A DNA stretch of 64,000 bases from UBA1672 sp050633285 (GTDB lineage Bacteria > Pseudomonadota > Alphaproteobacteria > Micavibrionales > Micavibrionaceae), in the NCBI GenBank assembly GCA_050633285.1, contig JBOEGG010000006.1:62001-126000 (forward strand), written 5' to 3'. The position numbers were made by a program, and so were the translations under genes. Below the pieces are notes generated by a model, which was given only the letters and a program-made list of their open reading frames with translations, was not told where the DNA came from and did no database searches. Positions 17,205 to 25,086 of this stretch are shown in pieces. Each line of letters starts with the position of its first letter. Position 1 is the stretch's first letter.

Positions 17205-18500
17205 TTATGCAGCTTTCTTTTCAAAACGGGTCTTAATGTAATTTTCAACCAGTTCCTGGAAGTCTTGCGCGATGTTATCACCACGTAATGTATGTGCTTT
17301 TTTACCGTCAATGAAAACAGGTGCAACAGGTGATTCGCCTGTCCCGGGTAAACTAATGCCGATATCCGCATGTTTACTCTCACCCGGCCCATTCACAATA
17401 CAGCCCATAACCGCAACCTTCAAAGTTTCAACGCCCGGGTATTCTTTTGCCCACACGGGCATTTTTACATCCAGATAACGCTGAATATCCTGTGCAAGCT
17501 CTTGAAATAATGTGCTCGTCGTACGACCACAGCCCGGGCACGCACTGACCTCTGGCATAAATGAGCGTATATTCAAAGACTGTAAAATTTCCTGACATAC
17601 ACGCACCTCAAGAGAGCGATCTCCATTTGGCTCTGGCGTAAGAGAGGCACGAATCGTATCCCCTATCCCCTGATGCAATAAAATTCCTTCGCCAAGGGAT
17701 GTTGCAACAATCCCCTTTGATGCCATGCCTGCCTCGGTTAAGCCAAGATGAAGAGCATAATTACAACGCGCCGCCAAAGCTTGGTATACAGCGATTAAAT
17801 CAGGTACACGACTAACCTTCGCAGATAAAATAATTTTATCCCGCCCCAATCCAATATCTTCTGCCTTCTGCGCACTAATAAGCGCAGATTGTACAAGGGT
17901 TTCACGCATAACATCATCAGCAGGAAGTGGTGTATCAAGCTTTGCATTATCATCCATAAGCTTAGTCGCCAGTGATTGATCTAAACTCCCCCAATTCACA
18001 CCAATACGCACGGCCTTATCGTATTTAACCGCCATTTCAATCATTTGCTCATACTGCGTATCACGTTTTTTACCAAAGCCAACATTGCCCGGATTAATGC
18101 GGTATTTATCGAGCGATTCCGCAAGCGATGGGTGATCTTTTAATAGTGTATGGCCGTTATAATGAAAGCAACCAACGAGGGGCACTTCCAGATTATCTTT
18201 ATTTAAACGCTCTCGTAATTTGGCAACACCAATTGCCGCCTCGTCATTATTGACAGTCACACGAACAATTTCTGAACCGGCAAGGTAAAGCTGCTTTACT
18301 TGCTCATACGTTTTATCAACGTCCGCCGTATCCGTATTTGTCATAGATTGAACAACAACAGGTGCGCCACCACCAACTGTAACGTGACGTACCTTAACCG
18401 CATGCGTCTTGTGACGCTGTATTTGTGAAATAGAAACCATGTAGCCTTGTAATATAGTTTCCTTTGGGCGGTCAATATATCTTTGATTTTGATTTTGCAT
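17205..18500 (-). CDS. ispG: 4-hydroxy-3-methylbut-2-en-1-yl diphosphate synthase
   Basis: The enzyme of the MEP isoprenoid pathway reduces MEcPP to HMBPP with a 4Fe-4S cluster. QSMTNTDTADV near residue 52 opens the TIM-barrel, and the cluster motif is CPGCGRT together with MGCIVNGPGESK in the C-terminal domain. The protein is 431 residues from the ATG at 18500. An ATG at 18440 (MVSISQ) is preceded by AAGG at a suitable distance, while the first ATG has no visible ribosome-binding site, so the true protein may be 411 residues. Confidence 0.95.
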   Translation of the reverse strand: MQNQNQRYIDRPKETILQGYMVSISQIQRHKTHAVKVRHVTVGGGAPVVVQSMTNTDTADVDKTYEQVKQLYLAGSEIVRVTVNNDEAAIGVAKLRERLNKDNLEVPLVGCFHYNGHTLLKDHPSLAESLDKYRINPGNVGFGKKRDTQYEQMIEMAVKYDKAVRIGVNWGSLDQSLATKLMDDNAKLDTPLPADDVMRETLVQSALISAQKAEDIGLGRDKIILSAKVSRVPDLIAVYQALAARCNYALHLGLTEAGMASKGIVATSLGEGILLHQGIGDTIRASLTPEPNGDRSLEVRVCQEILQSLNIRSFMPEVSACPGCGRTTSTLFQELAQDIQRYLDVKMPVWAKEYPGVETLKVAVMGCIVNGPGESKHADIGISLPGTGESPVAPVFIDGKKAHTLRGDNIAQDFQELVENYIKTRFEKKAA

Positions 18501-18581
18501 GGAAACAGGATTGTACTTGTAAAGTAAAAGCGTATAATCCCCTCTTCGACATACCTATCGTAAGACATTTAAGGGAATACT

Positions 18582-19712
18582 ATGAGCCAAGAATTCATCA
18601 AATCAAAAGCAGCCGTCGCATGGGGGCCCAAACAGCCTCTAACAATCGAAGAGGTTGATGTGATGCTACCGAAAGAAGGAGAAGTCCTCGTTCGTGTCGT
18701 TGCCAGTGGCGTATGCCATACTGATGCTTTCACATTGGGTGGTGAAGATCCGGAGGGTGTATTCCCAACAATCCTTGGTCATGAAGGTGGTGGGATAGTT
18801 GAACAAATCGGTAAAGGCGTAACAAGCGTCGAGGTCGGCGATCATGTAATCCCGTTATACACACCGGAATGTCGTGAATGTAAGTTCTGTAAATCAGGAA
18901 AAACAAATCTATGTCAAAAAATTCGCGCGACACAAGGTAAAGGCTTAATGCCTGATGGTACGACACGTTTTTACAAGGACGGAAAGCCGATCTATCATTA
19001 TATGGGCTGTTCAACATTCTCTGAATATACGGTACTACCTGAAATTTCATTAGCAAAAGTAAATAAAGATGCTCCACTTGAGGAGGTATGTTTGCTTGGC
19101 TGCGGAGTAACAACAGGAATGGGCGCTGTCATGAATACCGCCAAAGTTGAAGAAGGCGCAACCGTGGCTATATTTGGTCTTGGTGGAATTGGGCTATCTG
19201 CCGTCATCGGCGCAACAATGGCAAAGGCCTCCCGTATCATTGCTATTGATATCAATGAAAGTAAATTTGATCTGGCAACAAAGCTTGGTGCAACAGAATG
19301 TATCAACCCCAAAAACTTCGATAAACCTATTCAAGATGTTATTGTAGAAATGACAGACGGTGGTGTTGATTATTCATTTGAATGTATTGGAAATGTAAAC
19401 ATTATGCGCTCTGCTTTAGAATGTTGTCATAAGGGCTGGGGTGAATCTGTTGTAATTGGGGTTGCAGGCGCAGGGCAAGAAATCTCAACACGCCCGTTCC
19501 AACTTGTTACAGGTCGTGTATGGCGCGGTTCTGCCTTTGGCGGTGTAAAGGGACGTACAGAATTACCAGAATATGTAGAACGCTATATGGCAGGCGAATT
19601 TAAACTTGATGATTTCATCACGCATACAATGGGGCTAGAAGATATCAACGAGGCATTTGATTTGATGCATGAGGGTAAAAGTATTCGTACCGTTATCCAT
19701 GTTGCGAAATAA
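18582..19712 (+). CDS. frmA: S-(hydroxymethyl)glutathione dehydrogenase (class III alcohol dehydrogenase)
   Basis: This 376-residue zinc-dependent enzyme oxidises S-hydroxymethylglutathione, the adduct of formaldehyde and glutathione. The catalytic zinc ligands lie in SGVCHTDAFT and GHEGGG, with the later Cys in LLGCGVTTG. The structural zinc cysteines are in CRECKFCKSGKTNLC, and the Rossmann loop is IFGLGGIGL (about 196-204). It is followed 15 bases later by fghA, which takes the next step, so the two form a formaldehyde detoxification operon divergent from ispG. Confidence 0.97.
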   Translation: MSQEFIKSKAAVAWGPKQPLTIEEVDVMLPKEGEVLVRVVASGVCHTDAFTLGGEDPEGVFPTILGHEGGGIVEQIGKGVTSVEVGDHVIPLYTPECRECKFCKSGKTNLCQKIRATQGKGLMPDGTTRFYKDGKPIYHYMGCSTFSEYTVLPEISLAKVNKDAPLEEVCLLGCGVTTGMGAVMNTAKVEEGATVAIFGLGGIGLSAVIGATMAKASRIIAIDINESKFDLATKLGATECINPKNFDKPIQDVIVEMTDGGVDYSFECIGNVNIMRSALECCHKGWGESVVIGVAGAGQEISTRPFQLVTGRVWRGSAFGGVKGRTELPEYVERYMAGEFKLDDFITHTMGLEDINEAFDLMHEGKSIRTVIHVAK

Positions 19713-19727
19713 TGAAGGAACTTTGAT

Positions 19728-20579
19728 ATGAGCGTGGAACTACTCTCTGAAAATAAAGCCTTTGGTGGCTGGCACAAACGCTACAAGCACTCCTCATCGG
19801 CATTAAGCTGCGATATGACGTTTGCTATATATCTTCCACCTCAAGCAACTGAGGTGCAAAAGGTGCCATGTATGTATTGGCTCTCGGGTCTGACATGCAC
19901 TGATGAGAATTTCATGCAAAAGGCGGGCGCGTTCCGTATCGCCGCAGAGTTAGGAATCGCAATCATTGCACCTGATACAAGTCCGCGCGGTGATAATGTT
20001 CCGGATGATCCGGATGAGGGCTACGATCTAGGACTTGGCGCAGGGTTTTACCTAAATGCAACGCAAAGCCCTTGGGATACGCATTATCATATGTATGACT
20101 ATATCACGGACGAACTCCCTGCCCTGATAGAAACAAATTTTCCGATTAACCAAAAGCGCGGTATTAGTGGGCATTCTATGGGAGGGCATGGCGCACTTGT
20201 TTTATCTCTGCGTAATCCTGATTTATACATATCTGCCTCGGCATTTAGCCCGATCAGTAATCCTGTAAATTGCCCATGGGGAGAAAAGGCATTTTCGAAT
20301 TATCTAGGAGATGACCAAAAACAATGGGGTCAATACGATGCAAGTTCATTGATGGCAGTGGCTAGCAAACATGTCCCTACACTTGTCGATCAGGGATTAG
20401 ACGATCAATTCCTTGAAGAACAACTGAAACCGACAACACTTGTTAAATCAGCAGTAAAAAACAACTACCCTCTGGAACTACGCACACACGAAGGCTATGA
20501 CCATAGCTATCATTTCATAGCAAGCTTTATAGAAGACCACCTAAGTCACCACGCACGATATCTGATAGAAGCAACGTAA
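19728..20579 (+). CDS. fghA: S-formylglutathione hydrolase
   Basis: The 283-residue alpha/beta hydrolase (esterase D family) splits S-formylglutathione to formate and glutathione. YWLSGLTCTDENF holds the oxyanion region, GHSMGGHGAL (about residue 147-156) carries the nucleophilic Ser, and the catalytic Asp and His are in the DQGLDDQF and GYDHSYHF segments. It directly follows frmA and completes the glutathione-dependent formaldehyde pathway. Confidence 0.97.
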   Translation: MSVELLSENKAFGGWHKRYKHSSSALSCDMTFAIYLPPQATEVQKVPCMYWLSGLTCTDENFMQKAGAFRIAAELGIAIIAPDTSPRGDNVPDDPDEGYDLGLGAGFYLNATQSPWDTHYHMYDYITDELPALIETNFPINQKRGISGHSMGGHGALVLSLRNPDLYISASAFSPISNPVNCPWGEKAFSNYLGDDQKQWGQYDASSLMAVASKHVPTLVDQGLDDQFLEEQLKPTTLVKSAVKNNYPLELRTHEGYDHSYHFIASFIEDHLSHHARYLIEAT

Positions 20580-20610
20580 TGTTCCGTATTTCTGTGAGCC
20601 ATACTGGTTA

Positions 20611-22467
20611 TCAGCTTGCTTGAGCCTCTAACCACTGTGCTTCTGCGCTCTCCAAATCTGTATTGATCTTTGTGTACTTATCTTGCACATCGGATGTTTC
20701 AGTATGAGGCTTTGTATAGAACCCGTCCGCATTCATAATAATTTCAAGCTCAGCCTTTTGCGACTCCAGCTTACTAATTGTCTTTTCAAGCTTTGCTATT
20801 GCCTGCGGGTTTAAACTCTTTTCTGCTTGTGTTGGCGTAGAGGCTTTATCTGTCTTATCTTTCTTTTTCTTCTCACCCTTACGTTCTTCTCGTCGTGCTT
20901 TAATCGTAAATTTACGATAGTCCTCCAGATCACCATCAAAATGAGTGCAGGCACTATCCTTAACCAACCATAAGCGATCAGCAACTCGCTCAATCATGTT
21001 GGGATCGTGACTAACGATAACAATCGCACCATCATATCCATTGAGCGCTTGCACCAACGCTTCGCGCGCATCAATATCAAGGTGGTTGGTCGGCTCATCC
21101 AAAAGAAGGAGGTGCGGCGCATCAAAACTCATAAACGCAAAAAGAAGGCGCGCCTTTTCTCCCCCGCTTAATGTTGAAATTTTGTTGTCTGAAAGCTGAC
21201 GTGAGAAACCGAAAGAGCCAAGCTTTGCACGAACTGTTGGCTCATTTACCTCAGGATACTTTTGACGCATGATCGCCATCATTTCTTCATAAGGCGTGGC
21301 ATTTACATCAAGCTCTTCTGTTTGATGCTGAGAAAAGTACCCAATGCGAAGCTTGTTAGAGCGGAAAAGACTACCCTCCATGACATCTAATTTACCGGCA
21401 ATAAGCTTCATCATGGTAGACTTACCATTACCATTGGCACCAAGTATTGCAATACGGTCATCCCTATCAATACTTTCGTGGATATTGCAAAGGATAGGGT
21501 TACCTTCTGCGTAGCCAACATCCGCCTTATCAATTGAAACCATCGGCGAAGGGATCTTATCAGGATTAGGAAATGTAAAGCGCATCGCTCTATCGGCGAT
21601 AACAGCATCCACTATGTCCATTTTTTCTAATGCCTTCATACGACTTTGCGCCTGACGCGCTTTACTTGCCTTTGCCTTGAAACGATCAACAAACTGTTGC
21701 ATATGCTCACGTTGTGCCTGTTGTTTTTCAAACATTTTTTGTTGCAGGCCAAGGCGCTCGGCACGTTCACGTTCAAACGTATCATAATTCCCGGTGTACA
21801 AGGTGAGTTGCTGCTTATCAACGTGCACAACATGATCAATACATCTGTTCAATACTTCACGGTCATGCGAAATTATCAAAAGTGTATGCGGGTAAGCTGC
21901 CAAATAAGCTTCTAGCCACATGATCGCCTCTAGGTCTAAGTGGTTCGTCGGTTCGTCAAGCAGTAGAATCTCAGGTTCTACAAACAGAGCTGCCGCTAAA
22001 GCCACACGCATACGCCACCCACCACTGAATGAGGAAAATGGTTCTTGTAATTGCTCTTCCTTAAAGCCAAGTCCGGTTAATAACCGTGAAGCCTTCGAAG
22101 GTGCAGAATACGCATCCAGGTCAGATAGCTTTTCATATATTTCTGCAAGTTTATTTGGGTCTTCTTCTGTCTCCGTAGCTTTCCAAAGAGCCGCCAACTC
22201 TTCATCTGCCGCCAAAACAATATCAATAAGAGACGTATCCGTTTCTGGAATATCTTGTCTCACCATACCGAGTTTTTGACTAGAGGGGAAACTAACCGTA
22301 CCACCATCCGCCTGTAGTTCATTGGCAATTAACTTGAACAAGGTAGATTTTCCGGCACCATTTAAACCGATAACACCGACTTTCCAATTATCAATTATGC
22401 TTATACTGCATTCATCAAGAATAGTACGGCTTCCGATTTTGTAGGTCAGGTTTGATATGTTTAACAT
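20611..22467 (-). CDS. ABC-F family ATPase (YheS/Uup-like)
   Basis: This soluble protein of 618 residues has two ABC domains and no membrane segment. Walker A motifs GLNGAGKST and GANGNGKST, signature motifs FSGGWRMR and LSGGEKAR, and Walker B LLLDEPTNHLDL/LDI are intact. The inter-domain linker (about 240-310) is charged and helical, and a Lys/Glu-rich coiled-coil tail follows the second domain. ABC-F proteins act on ribosomes. The ATG at 22467 is preferred over 22617 because GGAGC lies just upstream and the family starts at MLNISNL. It converges with fghA. Confidence 0.92.
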   Translation of the reverse strand: MLNISNLTYKIGSRTILDECSISIIDNWKVGVIGLNGAGKSTLFKLIANELQADGGTVSFPSSQKLGMVRQDIPETDTSLIDIVLAADEELAALWKATETEEDPNKLAEIYEKLSDLDAYSAPSKASRLLTGLGFKEEQLQEPFSSFSGGWRMRVALAAALFVEPEILLLDEPTNHLDLEAIMWLEAYLAAYPHTLLIISHDREVLNRCIDHVVHVDKQQLTLYTGNYDTFERERAERLGLQQKMFEKQQAQREHMQQFVDRFKAKASKARQAQSRMKALEKMDIVDAVIADRAMRFTFPNPDKIPSPMVSIDKADVGYAEGNPILCNIHESIDRDDRIAILGANGNGKSTMMKLIAGKLDVMEGSLFRSNKLRIGYFSQHQTEELDVNATPYEEMMAIMRQKYPEVNEPTVRAKLGSFGFSRQLSDNKISTLSGGEKARLLFAFMSFDAPHLLLLDEPTNHLDIDAREALVQALNGYDGAIVIVSHDPNMIERVADRLWLVKDSACTHFDGDLEDYRKFTIKARREERKGEKKKKDKTDKASTPTQAEKSLNPQAIAKLEKTISKLESQKAELEIIMNADGFYTKPHTETSDVQDKYTKINTDLESAEAQWLEAQAS

Positions 22468-22579
22468 TAATATTGCTCCTTGGCTCAGGAGCTTATGACA
22501 CAGAACGATAGTAAGAGGAAGTATCTTAATAAAACATATGATCGGTTCTATTTTAAAGTATGATGTATATACTACAGAT

Positions 22580-23092
22580 ATGATTACAATTAGATACGCA
22601 GACCAGCCTGACATCAATGCCCTATCGAGCCTTGCGAGATTATGTTTTTCAGATACATTCGGGCACCTTTATTCAAAAAAGAACCTTTCAGAGCATCTGC
22701 AAACAACGTGCTCCTCAGAGTTTTTTGCCAAGTCTCTTTCAGAAGATAAAATATTACTGGCAGAAGACGGTAATCAGCTAGTCGGTTATATAAAGTTTGG
22801 CGAAGTAAACTTACCCCTACAAACTATCCCTGATAGTGCCAAAGAGATACAACGCCTTTATATACACCCTCAGTTTAAAGGGAACGGCATCGGACGTAAC
22901 CTTATGCAACATGCACTTAACCACTCTACTCTTAAAACATCAAAGCATCTTTATTTGAGCGTCTATGAAGGCAATATAAAAGCTCAGAATTTTTACAAAA
23001 AATATGAGTTTTCCATTATTGGTGAATATAATTATTATGTAGGATCGCATATAGATCGTGAATTCATCATGCACAAGAAGAACACTGACTAG
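22580..23092 (+). CDS. GNAT family N-acetyltransferase
   Basis: The 170-residue protein carries the GNAT acetyl-CoA site in IQRLYIHPQFKGNGIGRNLM and the late LSVYEGNIKAQNFYKKYEF segment typical of RimI-like members. The substrate cannot be read from sequence. The start at 22580 (MITIRYAD) fits the family better than the ATG at 22538, which has no ribosome-binding site. It is divergent from the ABC-F gene and 15 bases upstream of the cupin gene, probably in one transcript with it. Confidence 0.85.
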   Translation: MITIRYADQPDINALSSLARLCFSDTFGHLYSKKNLSEHLQTTCSSEFFAKSLSEDKILLAEDGNQLVGYIKFGEVNLPLQTIPDSAKEIQRLYIHPQFKGNGIGRNLMQHALNHSTLKTSKHLYLSVYEGNIKAQNFYKKYEFSIIGEYNYYVGSHIDREFIMHKKNTD

Positions 23093-23107
23093 AAAGTATA
23101 CAAGCCA

Positions 23108-24277
23108 ATGGATAGTATAATGATATTGAATGAATTCCCTCAGGTTAGTGAATTTTATAAAACATACTGGAATAAAAAGCCGTTTATTGTCCGAAAAGCA
23201 ATCGATGAAGATGTTTTTGATAATCTTATTGATGGTAACAGTTTAGCAGGGCTTGCTCTTGAAGAAGATATTAAATCTCGCTTGGTGATTACTGAGTCTG
23301 ATCATAATAAATGGACATGTCACCATGGCCCGTTTGAAGAAGAAAAATTCTCTACCCTTGGGAATAAGAATTGGAGTCTACTCGTTCAAAATGTTGACCA
23401 ATATCACACAGATACAGCGCAACTATTAAAGTCATTTAACTTCTCTCCTCGTTGGTTAATGGATGATATAATGGTGAGCTATTCTGCTGTTGGTGGCAGT
23501 GTCGGGCCCCATACAGATAGTTATCATGTATTCCTTGTTCAAGGAATGGGACGACGAAAATGGAAGGTAAGCAATAATATTATTGAAAATAGAGAATATA
23601 TCGATAGTGCTGACTTATTAGTTTTAAAAGATGGTTTTGAAGGTGAAGAAATAGAAGTGTCCAAAGGCGATGTTATTTACATACCCCCACATTTCGGACA
23701 TCAAGGTGTAACAACACAAGAAGCAATGACATTCTCTGTCGGCTTTTTAGGACCAAAATTATCAGAAATGCTCGCAGAATATAGTCATTATTTAGAACAG
23801 AATGAACACCTCAATAAAAGGTTTTCGGGAAATGATCTCAATGCAAACAGTGGCAAATTCTCAATTGACGAAAGCGCTATTAACATTATTCAAAATGATT
23901 TAACTACAACAATAAACGAAGAGAAATTTGCAAATTGGGTGGCTGAATATTTTTCAATTTCAACACATGAAGAGCCCGAAGGTTTAAAAGTAGAAGAAGA
24001 TTACCTATCTAACGATGAACTATTGAACTTCCTACAAAATGGAGAACTTCTTTATCGGTCTGAACATATAAAGATCGCAACCACAAAGTCCGTAGATGGT
24101 ACAATAAATCTAGGTGTTTACGGCAGCTCCATTGTAATCCCTCAACGTTATGAATGCATTATACAGTGGCTTAACACAGATCATAAAATATCAATCAATG
24201 ACCTGAATGATAAAGAATTAATGATAATCATTACAGAGCTATACAACAAAGGTGTCTTATCTTTTGAAGTACAGTAA
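23108..24277 (+). CDS. cupin/JmjC-type oxygenase, RoxA (ribosomal protein uL16 hydroxylase)-like
   Basis: The 389-residue protein matches the bacterial ROX family. WKKPFIVRKA-like N-terminal sequence, SYSAVGGSVGPHTDSYHVF containing the Fe(II)-binding H-x-D motif, GMGRRKW, and YIPPHFGHQG containing the distal His are all present. A C-terminal winged-helix-like region follows. E. coli RoxA (YcfD) hydroxylates an arginine in ribosomal protein uL16 using 2-oxoglutarate and O2; that substrate is inferred here. A second ATG at 23120 is possible. Confidence 0.85.
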   Translation: MDSIMILNEFPQVSEFYKTYWNKKPFIVRKAIDEDVFDNLIDGNSLAGLALEEDIKSRLVITESDHNKWTCHHGPFEEEKFSTLGNKNWSLLVQNVDQYHTDTAQLLKSFNFSPRWLMDDIMVSYSAVGGSVGPHTDSYHVFLVQGMGRRKWKVSNNIIENREYIDSADLLVLKDGFEGEEIEVSKGDVIYIPPHFGHQGVTTQEAMTFSVGFLGPKLSEMLAEYSHYLEQNEHLNKRFSGNDLNANSGKFSIDESAINIIQNDLTTTINEEKFANWVAEYFSISTHEEPEGLKVEEDYLSNDELLNFLQNGELLYRSEHIKIATTKSVDGTINLGVYGSSIVIPQRYECIIQWLNTDHKISINDLNDKELMIIITELYNKGVLSFEVQ

Positions 24278-24336
24278 AACACTTACAACCGAGAGTGCAG
24301 CTTCCGCAATGATAAAATATAAGGGTGGAGGGTTAC

Positions 24337-24353
24337 GACATTAGCATAATGTC
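24337..24353 (-). other. perfect hairpin downstream of tRNA-Gly
   Basis: A 7-bp perfect stem (GACATTA / TAATGTC) with a 3-base loop begins about 6 bases beyond the 3' end of tRNA-Gly. No T-run follows on the minus strand, so it may be a weak terminator or a processing-related hairpin. Confidence 0.4.
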
Positions 24354-24359
24354 CATTCG

Positions 24360-24433
24360 TGGAGCGGGCGACCGGGATCGAACCGGCATATTCAGCTTGG
24401 AAGGCTGACGTTCTACCATTGAACTACGCCCGC
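24360..24433 (-). tRNA. tRNA-Gly (TCC)
   Basis: The 74-nt gene, CCA included, folds as a cloverleaf. The acceptor arms are GCGGGCG with CGCCCGC, the D-loop region is AGTTCAATGGTAGAAC, the anticodon loop CTTCCAA gives TCC, and the T-arm contains GGTTCGATCCC. It points away from the tRNA-Trp gene 173 bases to its right. Confidence 0.95.
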
Positions 24434-24571
24434 AGTTCGAATGTAGGACTATGGATTATCGACTTTTGAAACAAAAATCAATAGCGCATATCATCTTTAT
24501 CTTCATTTTTTTATATTTTTTAATTGCACTTAAAGATTCTTACGTTATAGATATCCTCACCATTTGCATCG

Positions 24572-24588
24572 TATCTCATCGTGAGATA
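24572..24588. repeat. 17-bp perfect palindrome upstream of tRNA-Trp
   Basis: TATCTCA and TGAGATA arms are separated by TCG. It ends 18 bases before the mature 5' end of tRNA-Trp, in the likely promoter or leader of that gene. It could be a protein-binding site or a hairpin in a precursor leader. Confidence 0.4.
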
Positions 24589-24606
24589 TGAATAAGCAAT
24601 TCTTAT

Positions 24607-24682
24607 AGGGGTATAGCTCAGTTGGTAGAGCAACGGATTCCAAATCCGTAGGTCCCGGGTTCGAGTCCTGGTGCCCCTGCCA
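24607..24682 (+). tRNA. tRNA-Trp (CCA)
   Basis: The 76-nt gene, with CCA encoded, has acceptor arms AGGGGTA and TGCCCCT (one T-G pair), D-loop AGCTCAGTTGGTAGAGC, anticodon loop TTCCAAA giving CCA, and T-loop TTCGAGT. It is the only gene between tRNA-Gly and the PEPC-like gene. Confidence 0.95.
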
Positions 24683-25086
24683 TTCAGTTTATCAATCTAT
24701 TCATCATAAAGAATTTAGCGCATAAATCTAGGCGCTTCGCGCATCTTCGCGATTATTATTTATCTGACACACATTGAGAAACTTCCAAGCAGCCTATTTC
24801 TCACCTGTTTTTTCAAACTGTCATTGCGCCGCTTATCGGCGCCATGAATCCTTGTTTAACAAGAATCTGTTTTTGATTTTAGACGCAAGCTAGAGAAATC
24901 AATCCTAACAAAGATGCGTGCGATTAGAAAATTTCTAATAGCGCGTGCTCAATATTCCATAACTTTTTATTGTGCTTAATCTCTTTTCCAAGTAAAAATT
25001 ATAGTTGGTCAGAGTATTAACATTTTCAAAACTGCTCTGCGAAATTGCTAATTATAAAAAAATGCAAATTAGGGGAAACTGGGTAA
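24683..25086. other. 404-bp noncoding stretch with several palindromes
   Basis: I see no convincing reading frame here. It holds a GC-rich hairpin (GCGCCG / CGGCGC, 24826-24842) and a small stem (CTTGT / ACAAG, 24851-24863) followed by T-rich sequence. A perfect odd palindrome of 8-bp arms (ATTAGAAA / TTTCTAAT, 24923-24939) comes next. It is the long leader or promoter region of the PEPC-like gene and could contain a small RNA. No known RNA family was recognised. Confidence 0.5.

Noticed and set aside
22467..22617. Longer N-terminus for the ABC-F ATPase
   Set aside because: The extra 50 residues are hydrophobic and unlike ABC-F proteins, while a good ribosome-binding site precedes the internal ATG.
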